The notes below the pieces were generated by a model. It worked only from the letters and a program-made list of their open reading frames with translations, was not told where the DNA came from and searched no databases. From contig NZ_QULW01000009.1 in the NCBI RefSeq assembly GCF_003481825.1, positions 76,901-140,900 on the forward strand: a stretch of 64,000 nt of DNA, read 5' to 3'. Shown here piece after piece: positions 17,794-27,198 of the stretch. Within the stretch, counting starts at the first letter, position 1. Each line of letters opens with the position of its first letter. The position numbers were made by a program, and so were the translations under genes. This DNA comes from Clostridium sp. OM02-18AC. GTDB taxonomy: Bacteria; Bacillota; Clostridia; Lachnospirales; Lachnospiraceae.

Positions 17794-19038
17794 ATGGGAC
17801 AGACAATCATTGAAAAAATTTTAGCACACAATACCGGCAAGGATGTAAAGCCGGGCGATATTGTTACCGTAAACGTAGACCGCGTGATGCTGGATGACAT
17901 CATGATCCCGTTTATCGTGGACAAGTTCCACGAGATGGGCTTTGCAAAAGTATGGGACCCGGATAAGGTTGTTCTGATCTACGACCATCTGGTACCGGCA
18001 AGCCAGCAGGACGATACCCGTCATTTCCGCGTAGGTGATGCCTTTGTAGAGCAGTATGGCATCAAAAACATCCACAGAAGTGACGGAATCTGTCACCAGC
18101 TCATGACGGAGGCAGGCTATGTAAAGCCGGGGCATGTGGTATTCGGTACTGACAGCCACACCACGACTTACGGCTGTGTGGGTGCATTTTCCACCGGAAT
18201 CGGCTACACCGAGATGGCTTCCATCCTGGGAACCGGAACTCTCTGGGTAAAGGTGCCGGAAACCATTAAAGTGGTGATCGACGGCAAACTGCCGGAAGGC
18301 GTGATGTCCAAAGACGTGATCCTCCGTCTGATCGGGGACCTGGGCGCAGACGGTGCGACTTACCGTGCCCTGGAGTTTACCGGTTCCGCCGTGAAAGATA
18401 TGAGCATTGCCAGCCGCACGACCATGGCGAACATGGCAATTGAGGCTGGTGCAAAGTGCGCACTGTTTACTCCGGATGAGAAGACCGAGGAGTACTGTGA
18501 AATCAAGCTGGACGACTTCCAGAAGAGTCTGGTGGGCGATCCGGATGCGGTTTACTTAAAAGAACTTCACTACCAGGCGGAAGATTTTGTGCCGGTTATG
18601 GCATGTCCTTCCCAGGTAGACAAGATCCGCAATGTCAGCGAACTCGAAGGTACCGTCATTGATCAGGTATTTATCGGTTCCTGCACCAATGGCCGTCTGG
18701 AGGATCTGCAGGCAGCTGCAGAGGTATTAAAGGGCAAGAGCGTAGCTCCGTTTGTGAAGCTGATCGTAACTCCGGCGAGCCGGAAAGTATACGAGGAGGC
18801 TGCAGCATGCGGTGCCATTAAGACCCTGATCGAGGCAGGCGCGATCGTCACCCATCCGGGCTGCGGACTCTGCTGCGGACGTACCGGCGGTATCTTAAGC
18901 GACGGCGAGCGCGTTGTGGCAACCAACAACCGCAACTTCTTAGGACGTATGGGAACCTCCAAGGTGGAGATTTACCTGGCATCCCCGAGAACCGCTGCAG
19001 CCTGCGCTGTAGCTGGTAAGATCGTGAGCCCGGTATAA
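17794..19038 (+). CDS. Isopropylmalate dehydratase-type large subunit, copy 2
   Basis: This 414-residue LeuC-family subunit has the standard IGSCTNGRLEDL and HPGCGLCCGRTGG cluster ligands, and FGTDSHTTTYGCVGAFSTGIG. It is the more canonical of the two copies and the better candidate for true leucine biosynthesis. LeuA and LeuB are not in the window. The operon may end at the inverted repeat at 19072. Confidence 0.88.
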   Translation: MGQTIIEKILAHNTGKDVKPGDIVTVNVDRVMLDDIMIPFIVDKFHEMGFAKVWDPDKVVLIYDHLVPASQQDDTRHFRVGDAFVEQYGIKNIHRSDGICHQLMTEAGYVKPGHVVFGTDSHTTTYGCVGAFSTGIGYTEMASILGTGTLWVKVPETIKVVIDGKLPEGVMSKDVILRLIGDLGADGATYRALEFTGSAVKDMSIASRTTMANMAIEAGAKCALFTPDEKTEEYCEIKLDDFQKSLVGDPDAVYLKELHYQAEDFVPVMACPSQVDKIRNVSELEGTVIDQVFIGSCTNGRLEDLQAAAEVLKGKSVAPFVKLIVTPASRKVYEEAAACGAIKTLIEAGAIVTHPGCGLCCGRTGGILSDGERVVATNNRNFLGRMGTSKVEIYLASPRTAAACAVAGKIVSPV

Positions 19039-19071
19039 ACATGGAAACAAAGTAACTTGATTGTTGCCTGG

Positions 19072-19098
19072 AAATGCAGCCCGGTTTGAGCTGCATTT
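19072..19098 (+). other. Hairpin after the dehydratase operon
   Basis: AAATGCAGC (19072-19080) pairs perfectly with GCTGCATTT (19090-19098) over a 9-nt loop. No T-run follows, so termination is uncertain. Confidence 0.45.
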
Positions 19099-19158
19099 GG
19101 GGCTCAATATGACTAGGGAAACCGGCTTGCGGCCGTCCCGTTGCAGGAGATTATGTAT

Positions 19159-19647
19159 ATGAAAGCGCAAAAACAGGAAAAAACGAATGTCATGCGTCTT
19201 CTGGATGCGGCAGGCATTTCCTACCGTGTCCAGGAGTATGAGGTGGATGAGAATGATCTTTCCGGCATCCACGTAGCAAACCAGATCGGCGAAGACCCGG
19301 ACAGTGTTTTTAAAACCCTGGTATTAAAAGGCGAAAAGCGAGGATTTCTGGTTTGCTGTATTCCCGTGGCAGAGGAGCTGGACTTAAAAAAGGTAGCCAG
19401 AGCGGTAGGGGATAAGAAAGTGGAGATGCTTCCCATGAAAGAGCTTCTCCCGACCACCGGTTACATCCGTGGCGGCTGTTCTCCGATCGGCATGAAGAAA
19501 AAGTTTCCTACTTATATAGAAGAAACAGCAATTTTATTCGATGAGATCGCAGTCAGTGCAGGTATCCGCGGTGCGCAGGTCATCTTGAATCCGGAGGATT
19601 TAAAGGCTTACACCGAGGCAGAATATGCCAGTCTGACGATTGCATGA
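19159..19647 (+). CDS. Cys-tRNA(Pro)/YbaK-family deacylase
   Basis: This 162-residue protein is a YbaK/EbsC-type editing enzyme that hydrolyses Cys misacylated onto tRNA-Pro. DPDSVFKTLVLKG contains the conserved Lys. TTGYIRGGCSPIGMKKKFPT is the family's strongest block. I chose the ATG at 19159, 9 nt after AGGAG, over the ATG at 19153 that lies too close. It stands alone between a hairpin and a terminator. Confidence 0.92.
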   Translation: MKAQKQEKTNVMRLLDAAGISYRVQEYEVDENDLSGIHVANQIGEDPDSVFKTLVLKGEKRGFLVCCIPVAEELDLKKVARAVGDKKVEMLPMKELLPTTGYIRGGCSPIGMKKKFPTYIEETAILFDEIAVSAGIRGAQVILNPEDLKAYTEAEYASLTIA

Positions 19648-19753
19648 TTGCGATCCTCCAGTATGTTTGCAGCTGCGAAACAGCAAAAAATGCGGATGTA
19701 TCCGGAACAGAGTGCTGGAGTTTCATGGAAAAAGGAAATAATAAAGTTTACAT

Positions 19754-19786
19754 AAAAAAGAGTCGACATTGTTCGACTCTTTTTTT
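19754..19786 (+). terminator. Intrinsic terminator after the YbaK gene
   Basis: AAAAAAGAGTCGA pairs with TCGACTCTTTTTT around a 6-nt loop (CATTGT). The tract of Ts makes this a strong, possibly bidirectional terminator. It lies in a 438-nt gap that otherwise holds the promoter at 19951. Confidence 0.92.
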
Positions 19787-19950
19787 ATGACGGTATAATT
19801 AACAAAAATGTAATAATTGCGTAATAGTTCGGCGGAAAAATGAAACAAAAAAATGGCTGTTTAAGCGGGTAAACTTTGTGAAAAGCTATAGAAAAGCGCA
19901 AATTCCTGAAAATTCCGGGTGGCACTTATGACAAAAGTGTGAAAAACTTA

Positions 19951-19980
19951 TTGACAGTTTCACTTGTCCCCCACTATAAT
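19951..19980 (+). promoter_or_regulatory. Sigma-A promoter of the wall hydrolase gene
   Basis: TTGACA (19951-19956) and TATAAT (19975-19980) match consensus exactly with an 18-nt spacer. The leader is about 100 nt. GTGAAA at 19939 and TTTCAC at 19958 flank the -35 region as an inverted repeat. Confidence 0.85.
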
Positions 19981-20085
19981 ATCGCCTGTCACAAGAAACG
20001 AAGTGATTTCAGGACTTAATTCCCACTTTGAGTCAAAATAATGCCATATTTAGGGAATCACTTGTAAGGAAGAAAGGAGCATATC

Positions 20086-21000
20086 ATGTATCCATTTTGC
20101 TCATTTCTCCAGGCGATTTGTCAGCTTGTAAAAAACATGTTCACTCCGGTAGTGAAGATGACCAAGCGTTTATATCGCAGTGCGGCAGTCATCATGGCCG
20201 GAACTGCAGTCGTAGCCGTTATGACTTTTTCTTCTGCTGGATTTGCGGCGGGCGGACACAATGCCCTGACTGCTTATGCGGAGACTTCAGACGGGGAAGT
20301 TCCGGAAACGGAAACACCAGACGAAGCCATGGAAGAAATTGCTGGAGAAACGCAACTATTAACGGAAGCAAAGGTGCAACTGCGTCTTACAGATCCTGAC
20401 AATTTGAGGAGCGGACAGCTCCTTGTGGGCGATACCATAGCAAGAAATATACAGGAACAAAATGCTGTACGTCAGGAACAGAAAGCTGTGATCGAGGAAA
20501 ACGAAAAAGAAATCGAGCGGATTGAGGAAGAACGCCGCAGACTGGCAGAGGAAGAAGCCGCCAGAAAGGCAGAGGAAGAGCGCAGGCATGCAGAGGCAGA
20601 AGCTGTGCGTGCGTCATCGGTCATTTCTTTTTCAGACCAGGATTATGAGGTTTTAAAACGGATCGTAGAAGCTGAGGCAGGCGGCTGCGACATGAAAGGC
20701 AGGATTTTAGTAGCCAATGTCATTTTAAACCGTGTACGCGACGGTGAATTTCCATCGACCATAACGGATGTGGTTTACCAGCGCTCTCAGTTTTCACCAG
20801 TCAGCGATGGCCGGTTAAACAGCTGCAGTGTGTCGGAAAAGACTGTAGAGGCAGTCAATCGGGCATTGTCCGGGGAAGATTACTCCCAGGGAGCACTGTT
20901 TTTTATGAACCGGATCCGTTCACGATCCAGTAATGTCAGCTGGTTTGACCGGAATCTTACGTATCTGTTCCAACACGAAAAGCATGAGTTCTTTCGATAA
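20086..21000 (+). CDS. SleB/CwlJ-type cell wall hydrolase
   Basis: This 304-residue secreted or membrane-tethered protein has a hydrophobic export segment (near residues 34-55, AAVIMAGTAVVAVMTFSSAG). A Glu/Arg-rich coiled-coil stretch follows near residues 130-178 (EENEKEIERIEEERRRLAEE). The C-terminal hydrolase_2 domain starts near 185 (VLKRIVEAEAGGCDMKGRI, VANVILNRV). SleB-like enzymes are lytic transglycosylases that cut cortex or vegetative peptidoglycan. The start follows AAAGGAGCATATC. It may act in sporulation or vegetative wall turnover; the strong sigma-A promoter favours vegetative use. Confidence 0.85.
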   Translation: MYPFCSFLQAICQLVKNMFTPVVKMTKRLYRSAAVIMAGTAVVAVMTFSSAGFAAGGHNALTAYAETSDGEVPETETPDEAMEEIAGETQLLTEAKVQLRLTDPDNLRSGQLLVGDTIARNIQEQNAVRQEQKAVIEENEKEIERIEEERRRLAEEEAARKAEEERRHAEAEAVRASSVISFSDQDYEVLKRIVEAEAGGCDMKGRILVANVILNRVRDGEFPSTITDVVYQRSQFSPVSDGRLNSCSVSEKTVEAVNRALSGEDYSQGALFFMNRIRSRSSNVSWFDRNLTYLFQHEKHEFFR

Positions 21001-21097
21001 AACAGAACCAGATATCGTGCATACGTCATTGAAAAATGCAAAAAAACGGTAAACTATGTTAAAAAACAGACAGAATCTGCCATAAGGCAGAAAAACG

Positions 21098-21126
21098 AAA
21101 AGAGAGTCCAAATGGATTCTCTTTTT
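21098..21126 (+). terminator. Intrinsic terminator after the wall hydrolase gene
   Basis: AAAAGAGAGTCC (21098-21109) pairs with GGATTCTCTTTTT (21114-21126) around AAAT, with the T-tract forming the arm end. Confidence 0.85.
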
Positions 21127-21220
21127 GTGCATAAGAGAAAACTTAAAAAAACACTGTATACATAATCCAAAACTTATGGATTTCATGAGGATTTTCTTAT
21201 GGTTTTTTTATTTTCAAATA

Positions 21221-21249
21221 TTGACTTTTTCTTCACAAAATGAGATAAT
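21221..21249 (+). promoter_or_regulatory. Sigma-A promoter of pckA
   Basis: TTGACT (21221-21226) and GATAAT (21244-21249) are 17 nt apart, about 50 nt before the pckA start. Confidence 0.8.
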
Positions 21250-21301
21250 AAACGCGAATTTCGGTAAAAATTGATATCGAGGAAAGTGAAAGAGAGGTTG
21301 A

Positions 21302-22912
21302 ATGAAGATGGCAAATATCGATTTAAGTCAGTATGGTATTACCGGAACCACAGAGGTGGTTTACAATCCTTCTTACGAGATGTTATTTGAAGAAGAGACC
21401 AAAGAAGGTCTGGAAGGTTATGAGAAGGGACAGGTCAGTGAGCTTGGCGCTGTCAACGTTATGACCGGTATCTATACAGGTCGTTCACCTAAAGACAAAT
21501 ATATCGTGATGGATGAGAATTCCAAGGACACCGTTTGGTGGACTTCCGACGAGTATAAAAACGACAACCATCCGGCAAGCAAAGAGGCTTGGGAAGCAGT
21601 TAAGGAAATCGCTAAGAAAGAACTTTCCAACAAGAGACTGTTCGTAGTTGATGCATTCTGCGGCGCAAACAAAGACACCCGCATGGCAATCCGTTTTATC
21701 GTTGAGGTTGCATGGCAGGCACACTTTGTAACCAATATGTTCATCAAGCCAACTGAGGAAGAGCTGAAAGACTTCAAGCCGGACTTCGTTGTTTACAACG
21801 CATCCAAGGCAAAAGTTGAGAACTACAAAGAGCTTGGCTTAAACTCCGAGACTGCAGTTGTCTTCAACATCACCAGCCGTGAGCAGGTTATCATCAACAC
21901 CTGGTACGGCGGCGAGATGAAGAAAGGTATGTTCTCCATGATGAACTACTATCTGCCGTTAAAGGGCATCGCTTCCATGCACTGCTCTGCAAACACTGAC
22001 TTAAACGGTGAGAACACCGCTATCTTCTTCGGTCTGTCCGGAACCGGTAAGACCACCCTTTCTACCGACCCGAAGCGTCTCCTCATTGGTGATGACGAGC
22101 ACGGCTGGGACGACAACGGCGTATTCAACTTCGAGGGCGGCTGCTACGCAAAGGTTATCAACCTGGACAAGGATTCCGAGCCGGATATCTACAATGCAAT
22201 CAAGAGAAACGCGCTGCTTGAGAACGTTACCCTGGATGCAAACGGCAAGATCGACTTCGCAGATAAGAGCGTAACCGAGAATACCCGTGTATCTTACCCG
22301 ATTGACCATATTAAGAACATCGTACGTCCGATCTCCGCAGCACCGGCAGCTAAGAACGTAATCTTCCTGTCCGCAGATGCATTCGGCGTACTTCCGCCAG
22401 TGTCCATTCTGACTCCGGAGCAGACCCAGTACTACTTCCTGTCCGGTTTCACTGCTAAGTTAGCAGGTACCGAGCGCGGTATTACCGAGCCGACCCCGAC
22501 CTTCTCTGCTTGCTTCGGACAGGCATTCCTGGAACTGCATCCGACCAAGTACGCAGAAGAGCTCGTTAAGAAAATGGAGAAGAGCGGTGCAAAAGCATAC
22601 CTGGTTAACACTGGCTGGAACGGTACCGGCAAACGTATCTCCATCAAAGATACCCGTGGTATCATCGATGCAATCTTAAACGGTTCCATCAACACAGCAC
22701 CGACCAAACAGCTTCCGTACTTCAACTTCGAGATCCCGACCGAGCTTCCGGGTGTAGACACCGGCATCCTCGATCCGAGAGACACCTATGCAGATGTTGC
22801 TGAGTGGGAGACCAAGGCAAAAGATCTGGCACAGCGTTTCACCAAGAACTTCGCAAAATACGAAGGCAACGCAGCTGGTAAGGCTCTGGTTGCAGCTGGT
22901 CCGCAGATCTAA
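21302..22912 (+). CDS. pckA: Phosphoenolpyruvate carboxykinase (ATP)
   Basis: This 536-residue enzyme interconverts oxaloacetate and PEP with ATP/ADP. It shows the P-loop [12 protein letters not shown] near residue 243, the metal-binding [20 protein letters not shown] just after, and RSPKDKYIV near 62. Size and motif order are normal. In fermentative anaerobes it often runs towards oxaloacetate for succinate formation, which is inference here. ATG codons at 21302 and 21308 are both possible; GAGAGG favours the first. Highly biased codon use indicates strong expression. Confidence 0.97.
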   Translation: MKMANIDLSQYGITGTTEVVYNPSYEMLFEEETKEGLEGYEKGQVSELGAVNVMTGIYTGRSPKDKYIVMDENSKDTVWWTSDEYKNDNHPASKEAWEAVKEIAKKELSNKRLFVVDAFCGANKDTRMAIRFIVEVAWQAHFVTNMFIKPTEEELKDFKPDFVVYNASKAKVENYKELGLNSETAVVFNITSREQVIINTWYGGEMKKGMFSMMNYYLPLKGIASMHCSANTDLNGENTAIFFGLSGTGKTTLSTDPKRLLIGDDEHGWDDNGVFNFEGGCYAKVINLDKDSEPDIYNAIKRNALLENVTLDANGKIDFADKSVTENTRVSYPIDHIKNIVRPISAAPAAKNVIFLSADAFGVLPPVSILTPEQTQYYFLSGFTAKLAGTERGITEPTPTFSACFGQAFLELHPTKYAEELVKKMEKSGAKAYLVNTGWNGTGKRISIKDTRGIIDAILNGSINTAPTKQLPYFNFEIPTELPGVDTGILDPRDTYADVAEWETKAKDLAQRFTKNFAKYEGNAAGKALVAAGPQI

Positions 22913-22944
22913 TCGCGAGATTAATTTCATATTGCAATATTCAT

Positions 22945-22973
22945 GGAAAGGCTGCCCTTGTGGCAGCCTTTCC
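22945..22973 (+). terminator. Hairpin, probable pckA terminator
   Basis: A perfect 12-bp repeat GGAAAGGCTGCC/GGCAGCCTTTCC with a 5-nt loop lies 32 nt after the stop. The following T-tract is weak. Confidence 0.7.
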
Positions 22974-23024
22974 TGCTTCACAGGAGGCAAGGGAGGAGTG
23001 TTGACAAAGCATCGGTAAAATCCT

Positions 23025-23052
23025 GTTGCTGGGCACGCGTGCGTGAACAGAA
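23025..23052 (+). repeat. GTTGCTG short repeat, copy 1
   Basis: The block GTTGCTGGGCACGCGTGCGT followed by GAACAG is nearly identical to the sequence at 33786-33811 (GTTGCTGGACACGC then TGCGCGAACAG). A looser version with a perfect stem occurs at 45213. Here the 3' stem arm is imperfect (CAGAAAC). It lies about 100 nt upstream of the HAD gene. Confidence 0.6.
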
Positions 23053-23151
23053 ACCAAAGCAAAGGCACTTCTGTGGATTCCAGAAGAAAAGAATGTGCAT
23101 CGGTTGTATTTTCTGCTATACTGGAATCATAAATAAAAAAAGGAGACGAGG

Positions 23152-23802
23152 ATGAAAAAATATATATTCTTTGATTTGGACGGAACTCTCACGGATTCGG
23201 CGGAAGGAATCACCAATTCCGTCGCTTACGCATTAAAACGCAACGGCATTTTTGTGGAAGATAAAACATCCCTGAATGTGTTTGTAGGACCGCCGTTGGT
23301 GGAAAGTTTTATGAAATATTATCACTTCGACCGTGAAAAAGCGAAAAAATCCGTGGGGATTTACCGGGAATATTTTGAGGAGAAAGGCATGTTCGAAAAT
23401 GCCGTATATCCGGGAATTCCGGAGCTGCTTGCCGAACTGAAAAAAGACGGATACAAGCTCTACGTGGCAACCTCCAAACCGGAACCGTATTCCGTAAAGA
23501 TCATCGGGCATTTTGGACTGGCAGAGTATTTTGAGATGGTCGGCGGTGCAGACATGAACGAAACACGAGTTCATAAAGGCGATGTGATCCGTTATGTTAT
23601 GGAAAGCTGCAATCTGACCAACCCGGACGAGATTGTAATGATCGGAGACCGGGAAAATGACATGAACGGTGCAAAGCAGAATGGAATCGAATCCGTCGGC
23701 GTTCTTTACGGATATGGAAGCCGCGAAGAACTGGAAAATGCCGGAGCCTGTCATATCGCAAACGATGTGCAGGAGCTGGGATGCGTACTGCGGACCTTAT
23801 AA
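23152..23802 (+). CDS. HAD-family phosphatase, phosphoglycolate phosphatase-like
   Basis: This 216-residue HAD hydrolase has motif I FFDLDGTLTDS near residue 6, motif II VATSKPEPYS near 105 and motif IV MIGDRENDMNGA near 164, with a four-helix cap between them. It resembles Gph/PpaX enzymes that act on phosphoglycolate, pyrophosphate or other small phosphates. Its true substrate is unknown. AAAGGAGACGAGG precedes the ATG. A 36-nt perfect hairpin element follows the gene. Confidence 0.88.
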   Translation: MKKYIFFDLDGTLTDSAEGITNSVAYALKRNGIFVEDKTSLNVFVGPPLVESFMKYYHFDREKAKKSVGIYREYFEEKGMFENAVYPGIPELLAELKKDGYKLYVATSKPEPYSVKIIGHFGLAEYFEMVGGADMNETRVHKGDVIRYVMESCNLTNPDEIVMIGDRENDMNGAKQNGIESVGVLYGYGSREELENAGACHIANDVQELGCVLRTL

Positions 23803-23821
23803 ACAATATTAACATATGACA

Positions 23822-23861
23822 AGGGCCGTGTGAGTTGCCGAAAGGCAACTCACACGGCCCT
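23822..23861. terminator. 18-bp perfect hairpin with GAAA loop between convergent genes
   Basis: Arms 23822-23839 and 23844-23861 are perfectly complementary around a GAAA tetraloop on the plus strand. It lies 19 nt before the end of the convergent CarD gene. Neither flank has a strong T-run, so it may end transcription only partially or protect 3' ends. Confidence 0.65.
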
Positions 23862-23880
23862 ATTAAAGTTAATCAAATTG

Positions 23881-24387
23881 TTATTTCAGCTCTTCGATGC
23901 GCTCTCCGATGTAGTCGGCCATCTGCTCTTTTGGCAGACCGAGGGCAGCCGAAAGTTCGCTGTAGAGGCAGTCCTCTGCCATGCGCAGATACTTCTCGTC
24001 TACTGCAGTGATCCGTTTTCCCTGTGCATTTCGCTGCAGCTTTCGCAAGTATAAAGTTTTGATGATCCGGATCCACTGGCGGCAGTCACCGGATTTCATA
24101 CAGGTTTTATAGAGATCCTCCCGTTGCTTTTCATTGGCAATCCACAATTCTTTGATGTCCGGTATTTCACGGATCAGCTGTTCTGCCTCATCGTGGTTTA
24201 ATACTTTGCGCATATAGTTTTTGGTGCTGTCTGTTGGAGTGAAAATTTTTCCGCCTTTCTGGGAAGAAGGCACCAGTACATAAAAAAGCCGTCCGCTTCC
24301 GGTCTGAAGCGGATCCATGGTAGTAATGTCTTCAATCTTGCATACGCCGGTTGTTCCGTAAACGATATAATCGCCTTTTTCAAACAT
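23881..24387 (-). CDS. CarD/CdnL-family transcription factor
   Basis: This 168-residue protein starts MFEKGDYIVYGTTGVCKIEDI, the RNA-polymerase-interacting TRCF-type Tudor domain of CarD. An alpha-helical C-terminal DNA-binding domain follows (from about residue 70). CarD proteins bind the polymerase beta subunit and stabilise open complexes at housekeeping promoters. The ATG at 24387, 9 nt after AAAGGA, is preferred to the GTG at 24393. Its 302-nt upstream region to pyrI carries only the pyrI terminator and possible promoter elements. Confidence 0.9.
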   Translation of the reverse strand: MFEKGDYIVYGTTGVCKIEDITTMDPLQTGSGRLFYVLVPSSQKGGKIFTPTDSTKNYMRKVLNHDEAEQLIREIPDIKELWIANEKQREDLYKTCMKSGDCRQWIRIIKTLYLRKLQRNAQGKRITAVDEKYLRMAEDCLYSELSAALGLPKEQMADYIGERIEELK

Positions 24388-24615
24388 GTTCACACATCCT
24401 TTTTCATTAACATAAAACGAAATTTACACACTCATTTTACCAGAATTTGGAGGTGAATTTCCAATGCTTTTTTACACAAAAGCGAAAGTTTGTGAAATAG
24501 TACTGTGTAGGAGTGATGTGTTTTTGTGGAAGATGACAATGCAGGTTATAGAAGAGAGACGTTTAGAAACCGGGATTTTTGGAATGAAAAGAATACGAAA
24601 GGATATACAAAGAAC

Positions 24616-24656
24616 AAAAGAAGGAGCAGAGACGCCATTGGCATCTGTGCTCCTTC
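24616..24656 (-). terminator. Intrinsic terminator of the pyrBI operon (minus strand)
   Basis: GAAGGAGCAGAGACGCC and GGCATCTGTGCTCCTTC pair with two mismatches around ATT. On the minus strand the hairpin is followed by TTTTGTT, and it sits 34 nt past the pyrI stop. Confidence 0.85.
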
Positions 24657-24689
24657 CTTTCTGGTGCGCTCAACCGTGCACGTCTGGTT

Positions 24690-25124
24690 TTATTTCGATT
24701 TTCCGTATTTCTCTTCGCAGTACATGCAGCGGTAAGTCTCGGTCTTCTCATCTGCAAGGTAGAAGATGTGCGGCAGCTCCTGTTCGATGGAGGTGATGCA
24801 GCGCGGATTCTTGCAGCGGATCACGTTGATGATCTTCTTCGGCAGGTTCAGTGCCTTTTTCTCAACGATCTTGTTGTTACGGATCACGTTTACGGTGATG
24901 TTGTGATCAATGTAACCAAGTACATCAAGGTCGATGTTGTCGATCGGTCCCTCTACTTTGATGATGTCCTTACGACCCATTTTGCTGCTGCGTGCATTTT
25001 TGATGATGGCTATCTGGCAGTCAGTAAGACGGTCAAGACCAAGGTGATAGTAAATGTCAAGACTCTTGCCTGCCTGAATGTGATCCAGAACTACGCCTTC
25101 CTGTAATCCACTGATATTTAACAT
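24690..25124 (-). CDS. pyrI: Aspartate carbamoyltransferase regulatory subunit PyrI
   Basis: This 144-residue protein binds nucleotides that regulate ATCase. It shows [23 protein letters not shown] N-terminal allosteric domain sequence, and the C-terminal zinc site CKNPRC with CMYCEEKY. Its start overlaps the end of pyrB by 7 nt, so the subunits are translationally coupled. It makes ATCase here the allosteric B-type, like that of enterobacteria. Confidence 0.96.
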   Translation of the reverse strand: MLNISGLQEGVVLDHIQAGKSLDIYYHLGLDRLTDCQIAIIKNARSSKMGRKDIIKVEGPIDNIDLDVLGYIDHNITVNVIRNNKIVEKKALNLPKKIINVIRCKNPRCITSIEQELPHIFYLADEKTETYRCMYCEEKYGKSK

Positions 25125-26041
25125 GGTTTTTCCACCTCCAGTAAAGTCATGATCAGAGCCATACGGACATAAACACCGTACTGAGCCTGTTTGAAGTAAG
25201 CAGCTCTCGGGTCATCATCCACCTCAGTGGAGATCTCGTTGACACGAGGGAGCGGATGCAGAACATACATATCTTCTTTGGCTAATTTCATTTTCTCCTT
25301 GTCCAGGATATAGCTGTCTTTTAAGCGGATGTAATCTTCCTCATTGAAGAAACGCTCTTTCTGGACACGGGTCATGTAAAGAATGTCAAGCTCCGGCATG
25401 GCTGCGTCTAAGTTGCTGACTTCCTTGAAGTCGATATTGTTCGCACGCAGGACGTCTTCACGGATGTATTCCGGAACTTTTAATTCGTCTGGGGAAATAA
25501 GTACGAAACGAACATTTGGATAGCGGACCATGGCGTTGATCAGGGAATGAACGGTACGGCCGAATTTTAAGTCACCGCAAAAGCCGATGGTTAAGTTGTC
25601 CAGACGACCCTTTAAGGAGCGGATGGTCATTAAATCGGTTAAAGTCTGGGTCGGGTGCTGATGTCCGCCGTCACCGGCATTGATCACCGGGATTCTGGAA
25701 TTCATGGAAGCAACCAGTGCAGAACCCTCTTTCGGATGACGCATAGCCGCGATATCTGCGTAGCAGGAAATCATGCGGATGGTATCTGCAACGCTTTCAC
25801 CTTTGGCTGCAGAGCTGGAATTGGCCGAAGAAAAACCAAGTACGCTGCCTCCTAAACTTAACATTGCGGATTCAAAGCTAAGTCGGGTTCTTGTACTTGG
25901 TTCATAGAAAAGAGTCGCCAATTTTTTGCCGTCACAAACGTGAGCGTATTTTTTAAGGTTGTGTTCGATGTCAGATGCCAGTGTCAATAATTCGTCGGTC
26001 TCTTCAACGGAAAAATCCAACGGATTCAACAAATGTCTCAT
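25118..26041 (-). CDS. pyrB: Aspartate carbamoyltransferase catalytic subunit PyrB
   Basis: This 307-residue enzyme makes carbamoyl-aspartate in pyrimidine synthesis. The carbamoyl phosphate site is [16 protein letters not shown] near residue 48. The aspartate site loop MTRVQKERF and the HPLPRV block near 268 are both present. The ATG at 26041 follows AAAGGAGATACGTT. It forms a two-gene operon with pyrI. Confidence 0.97.
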   Translation of the reverse strand: MRHLLNPLDFSVEETDELLTLASDIEHNLKKYAHVCDGKKLATLFYEPSTRTRLSFESAMLSLGGSVLGFSSANSSSAAKGESVADTIRMISCYADIAAMRHPKEGSALVASMNSRIPVINAGDGGHQHPTQTLTDLMTIRSLKGRLDNLTIGFCGDLKFGRTVHSLINAMVRYPNVRFVLISPDELKVPEYIREDVLRANNIDFKEVSNLDAAMPELDILYMTRVQKERFFNEEDYIRLKDSYILDKEKMKLAKEDMYVLHPLPRVNEISTEVDDDPRAAYFKQAQYGVYVRMALIMTLLEVEKPC

Positions 26042-26070
26042 AACGTATCTCCTTTACTTTTTTTCTGGCA

Positions 26071-26110
26071 GCCGGACAAATTATCCGGCCGCAAGTCTTA
26101 GGACATTATA
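26071..26110 (-). promoter_or_regulatory. pyrB leader: -10 box and hairpin
   Basis: Reading the minus strand, TATAAT lies at 26110-26105, then a hairpin with GCCGGA/TCCGGC arms (26071-26076 with 26084-26089) lies about 15 nt before the ribosome site. The hairpin could modulate pyrB expression with pyrimidine supply, but no PyrR-binding loop is evident. The rest of the 371-nt divergent gap holds a TATAAT at 26272-26277 pointing to the ABC genes, and nothing else that I recognise. Confidence 0.4.
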
Positions 26111-26412
26111 GCGGATTTTGTTTGGGATTACCAGTCCCTTTTTTAGAAAATATTTCATAAAAATACATCCTCTTTTTTGTGATATTTTTGGATAGTTTTT
26201 CTAAAATTCACTGTAATGAATCTGTAAGGAAGATTAAGAAAAAGTGGATATCTAAAAAGCTGAGAATACGGTATAATGAGCGTGAACAGAGAAGAAAAGC
26301 TGTTTTTGTGTATTCCAAAAACAGCAGATATCTGTGAGACATGGAGCAGCCGGAACGTGTTTGGTCCGTGCAGCGCAGGACTGGGACGACGATGCTCTCA
26401 GAGGAGATGAAA

Positions 26413-27186
26413 ATGGAAGAAAAGAAGACACCCGTGATCCGGGTGAAGAATTTATATAAAATTTACCAGGTGGGCACAAATAAGGTCTATGCCTTAAACG
26501 GTGTGGATTTCACGATGTACAAAGGGGAATTTTGTGCGATTGTCGGTCCATCGGGTTCCGGAAAGTCTACGCTTCTGAATATGTTAGCCGGGTTGGAAAA
26601 ACCGACAAAAGGCGAGATCATCATAGCCGGGAAACATATGGAACGGATGGATGAAAACCAGCTGGTGACGTTTCGGCGGGAAAATGTAGGTTTCATTTTT
26701 CAGTCCTACAATTTATTGAAAACGCTCAATGCCGTGGAAAACGTTGCTTTGCCTCTTTCGTTCCGTGGAGTACCAAAGAAGATACGAAATGCAAAAGCAG
26801 AAGAATATTTAAAGCTGGTTGGTCTGGAAAAGCAGATGAAGCATATGGCGAACGCCATGTCTGGCGGTCAGCAGCAGCGTGTAGGCATTGCACGGGCGCT
26901 GGTGGTAAATCCAAAGATCATTTTTGCGGATGAGCCAACCGGAAACCTGGATTCCAAAACGACCATGGAAGTGTTAAAGCTGATGCAGCGGATTGTGCGG
27001 GAGCAAAACCAGACCCTGGTTATGGTCACGCATGACAATTACATAGCCGGGTTTGCGGACCGGCAGTTCCACATTGTGGATGGAAAAATTCTGAAAATTG
27101 AGGAGCAGAAAGCGGACGAAGTGGGAGAAAAAATGGCGGAATCAGAACCAACAGAACCAGAACGGTTCGGAACATGTTTGAAATAG
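26413..27186 (+). CDS. MacB-type ABC transporter ATP-binding protein
   Basis: This 257-residue ATPase belongs to the LolD/MacB class. Walker A is VGPSGSGKSTLLNML near residue 41, the signature MSGGQQQRVGIARAL near 148 and Walker B IIFADEPTGNLDS near 165. Such ATPases drive mechanotransmission through FtsX-like permeases rather than classical import. The ATG at 26413 follows GAGGAG at 7-nt spacing; three upstream in-frame ATGs have poorer sites. It is first in a three-gene operon with the CARDB-like protein and the permease. Confidence 0.92.
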   Translation: MEEKKTPVIRVKNLYKIYQVGTNKVYALNGVDFTMYKGEFCAIVGPSGSGKSTLLNMLAGLEKPTKGEIIIAGKHMERMDENQLVTFRRENVGFIFQSYNLLKTLNAVENVALPLSFRGVPKKIRNAKAEEYLKLVGLEKQMKHMANAMSGGQQQRVGIARALVVNPKIIFADEPTGNLDSKTTMEVLKLMQRIVREQNQTLVMVTHDNYIAGFADRQFHIVDGKILKIEEQKADEVGEKMAESEPTEPERFGTCLK

Positions 27187-27198
27187 AGGAGAAGAGCA

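Noticed and set aside
24464..24796. 110-codon plus-strand ORF between CarD and pyrI
   Set aside because: It runs through the pyrI terminator and into pyrI on the opposite strand, with no recognisable domain.
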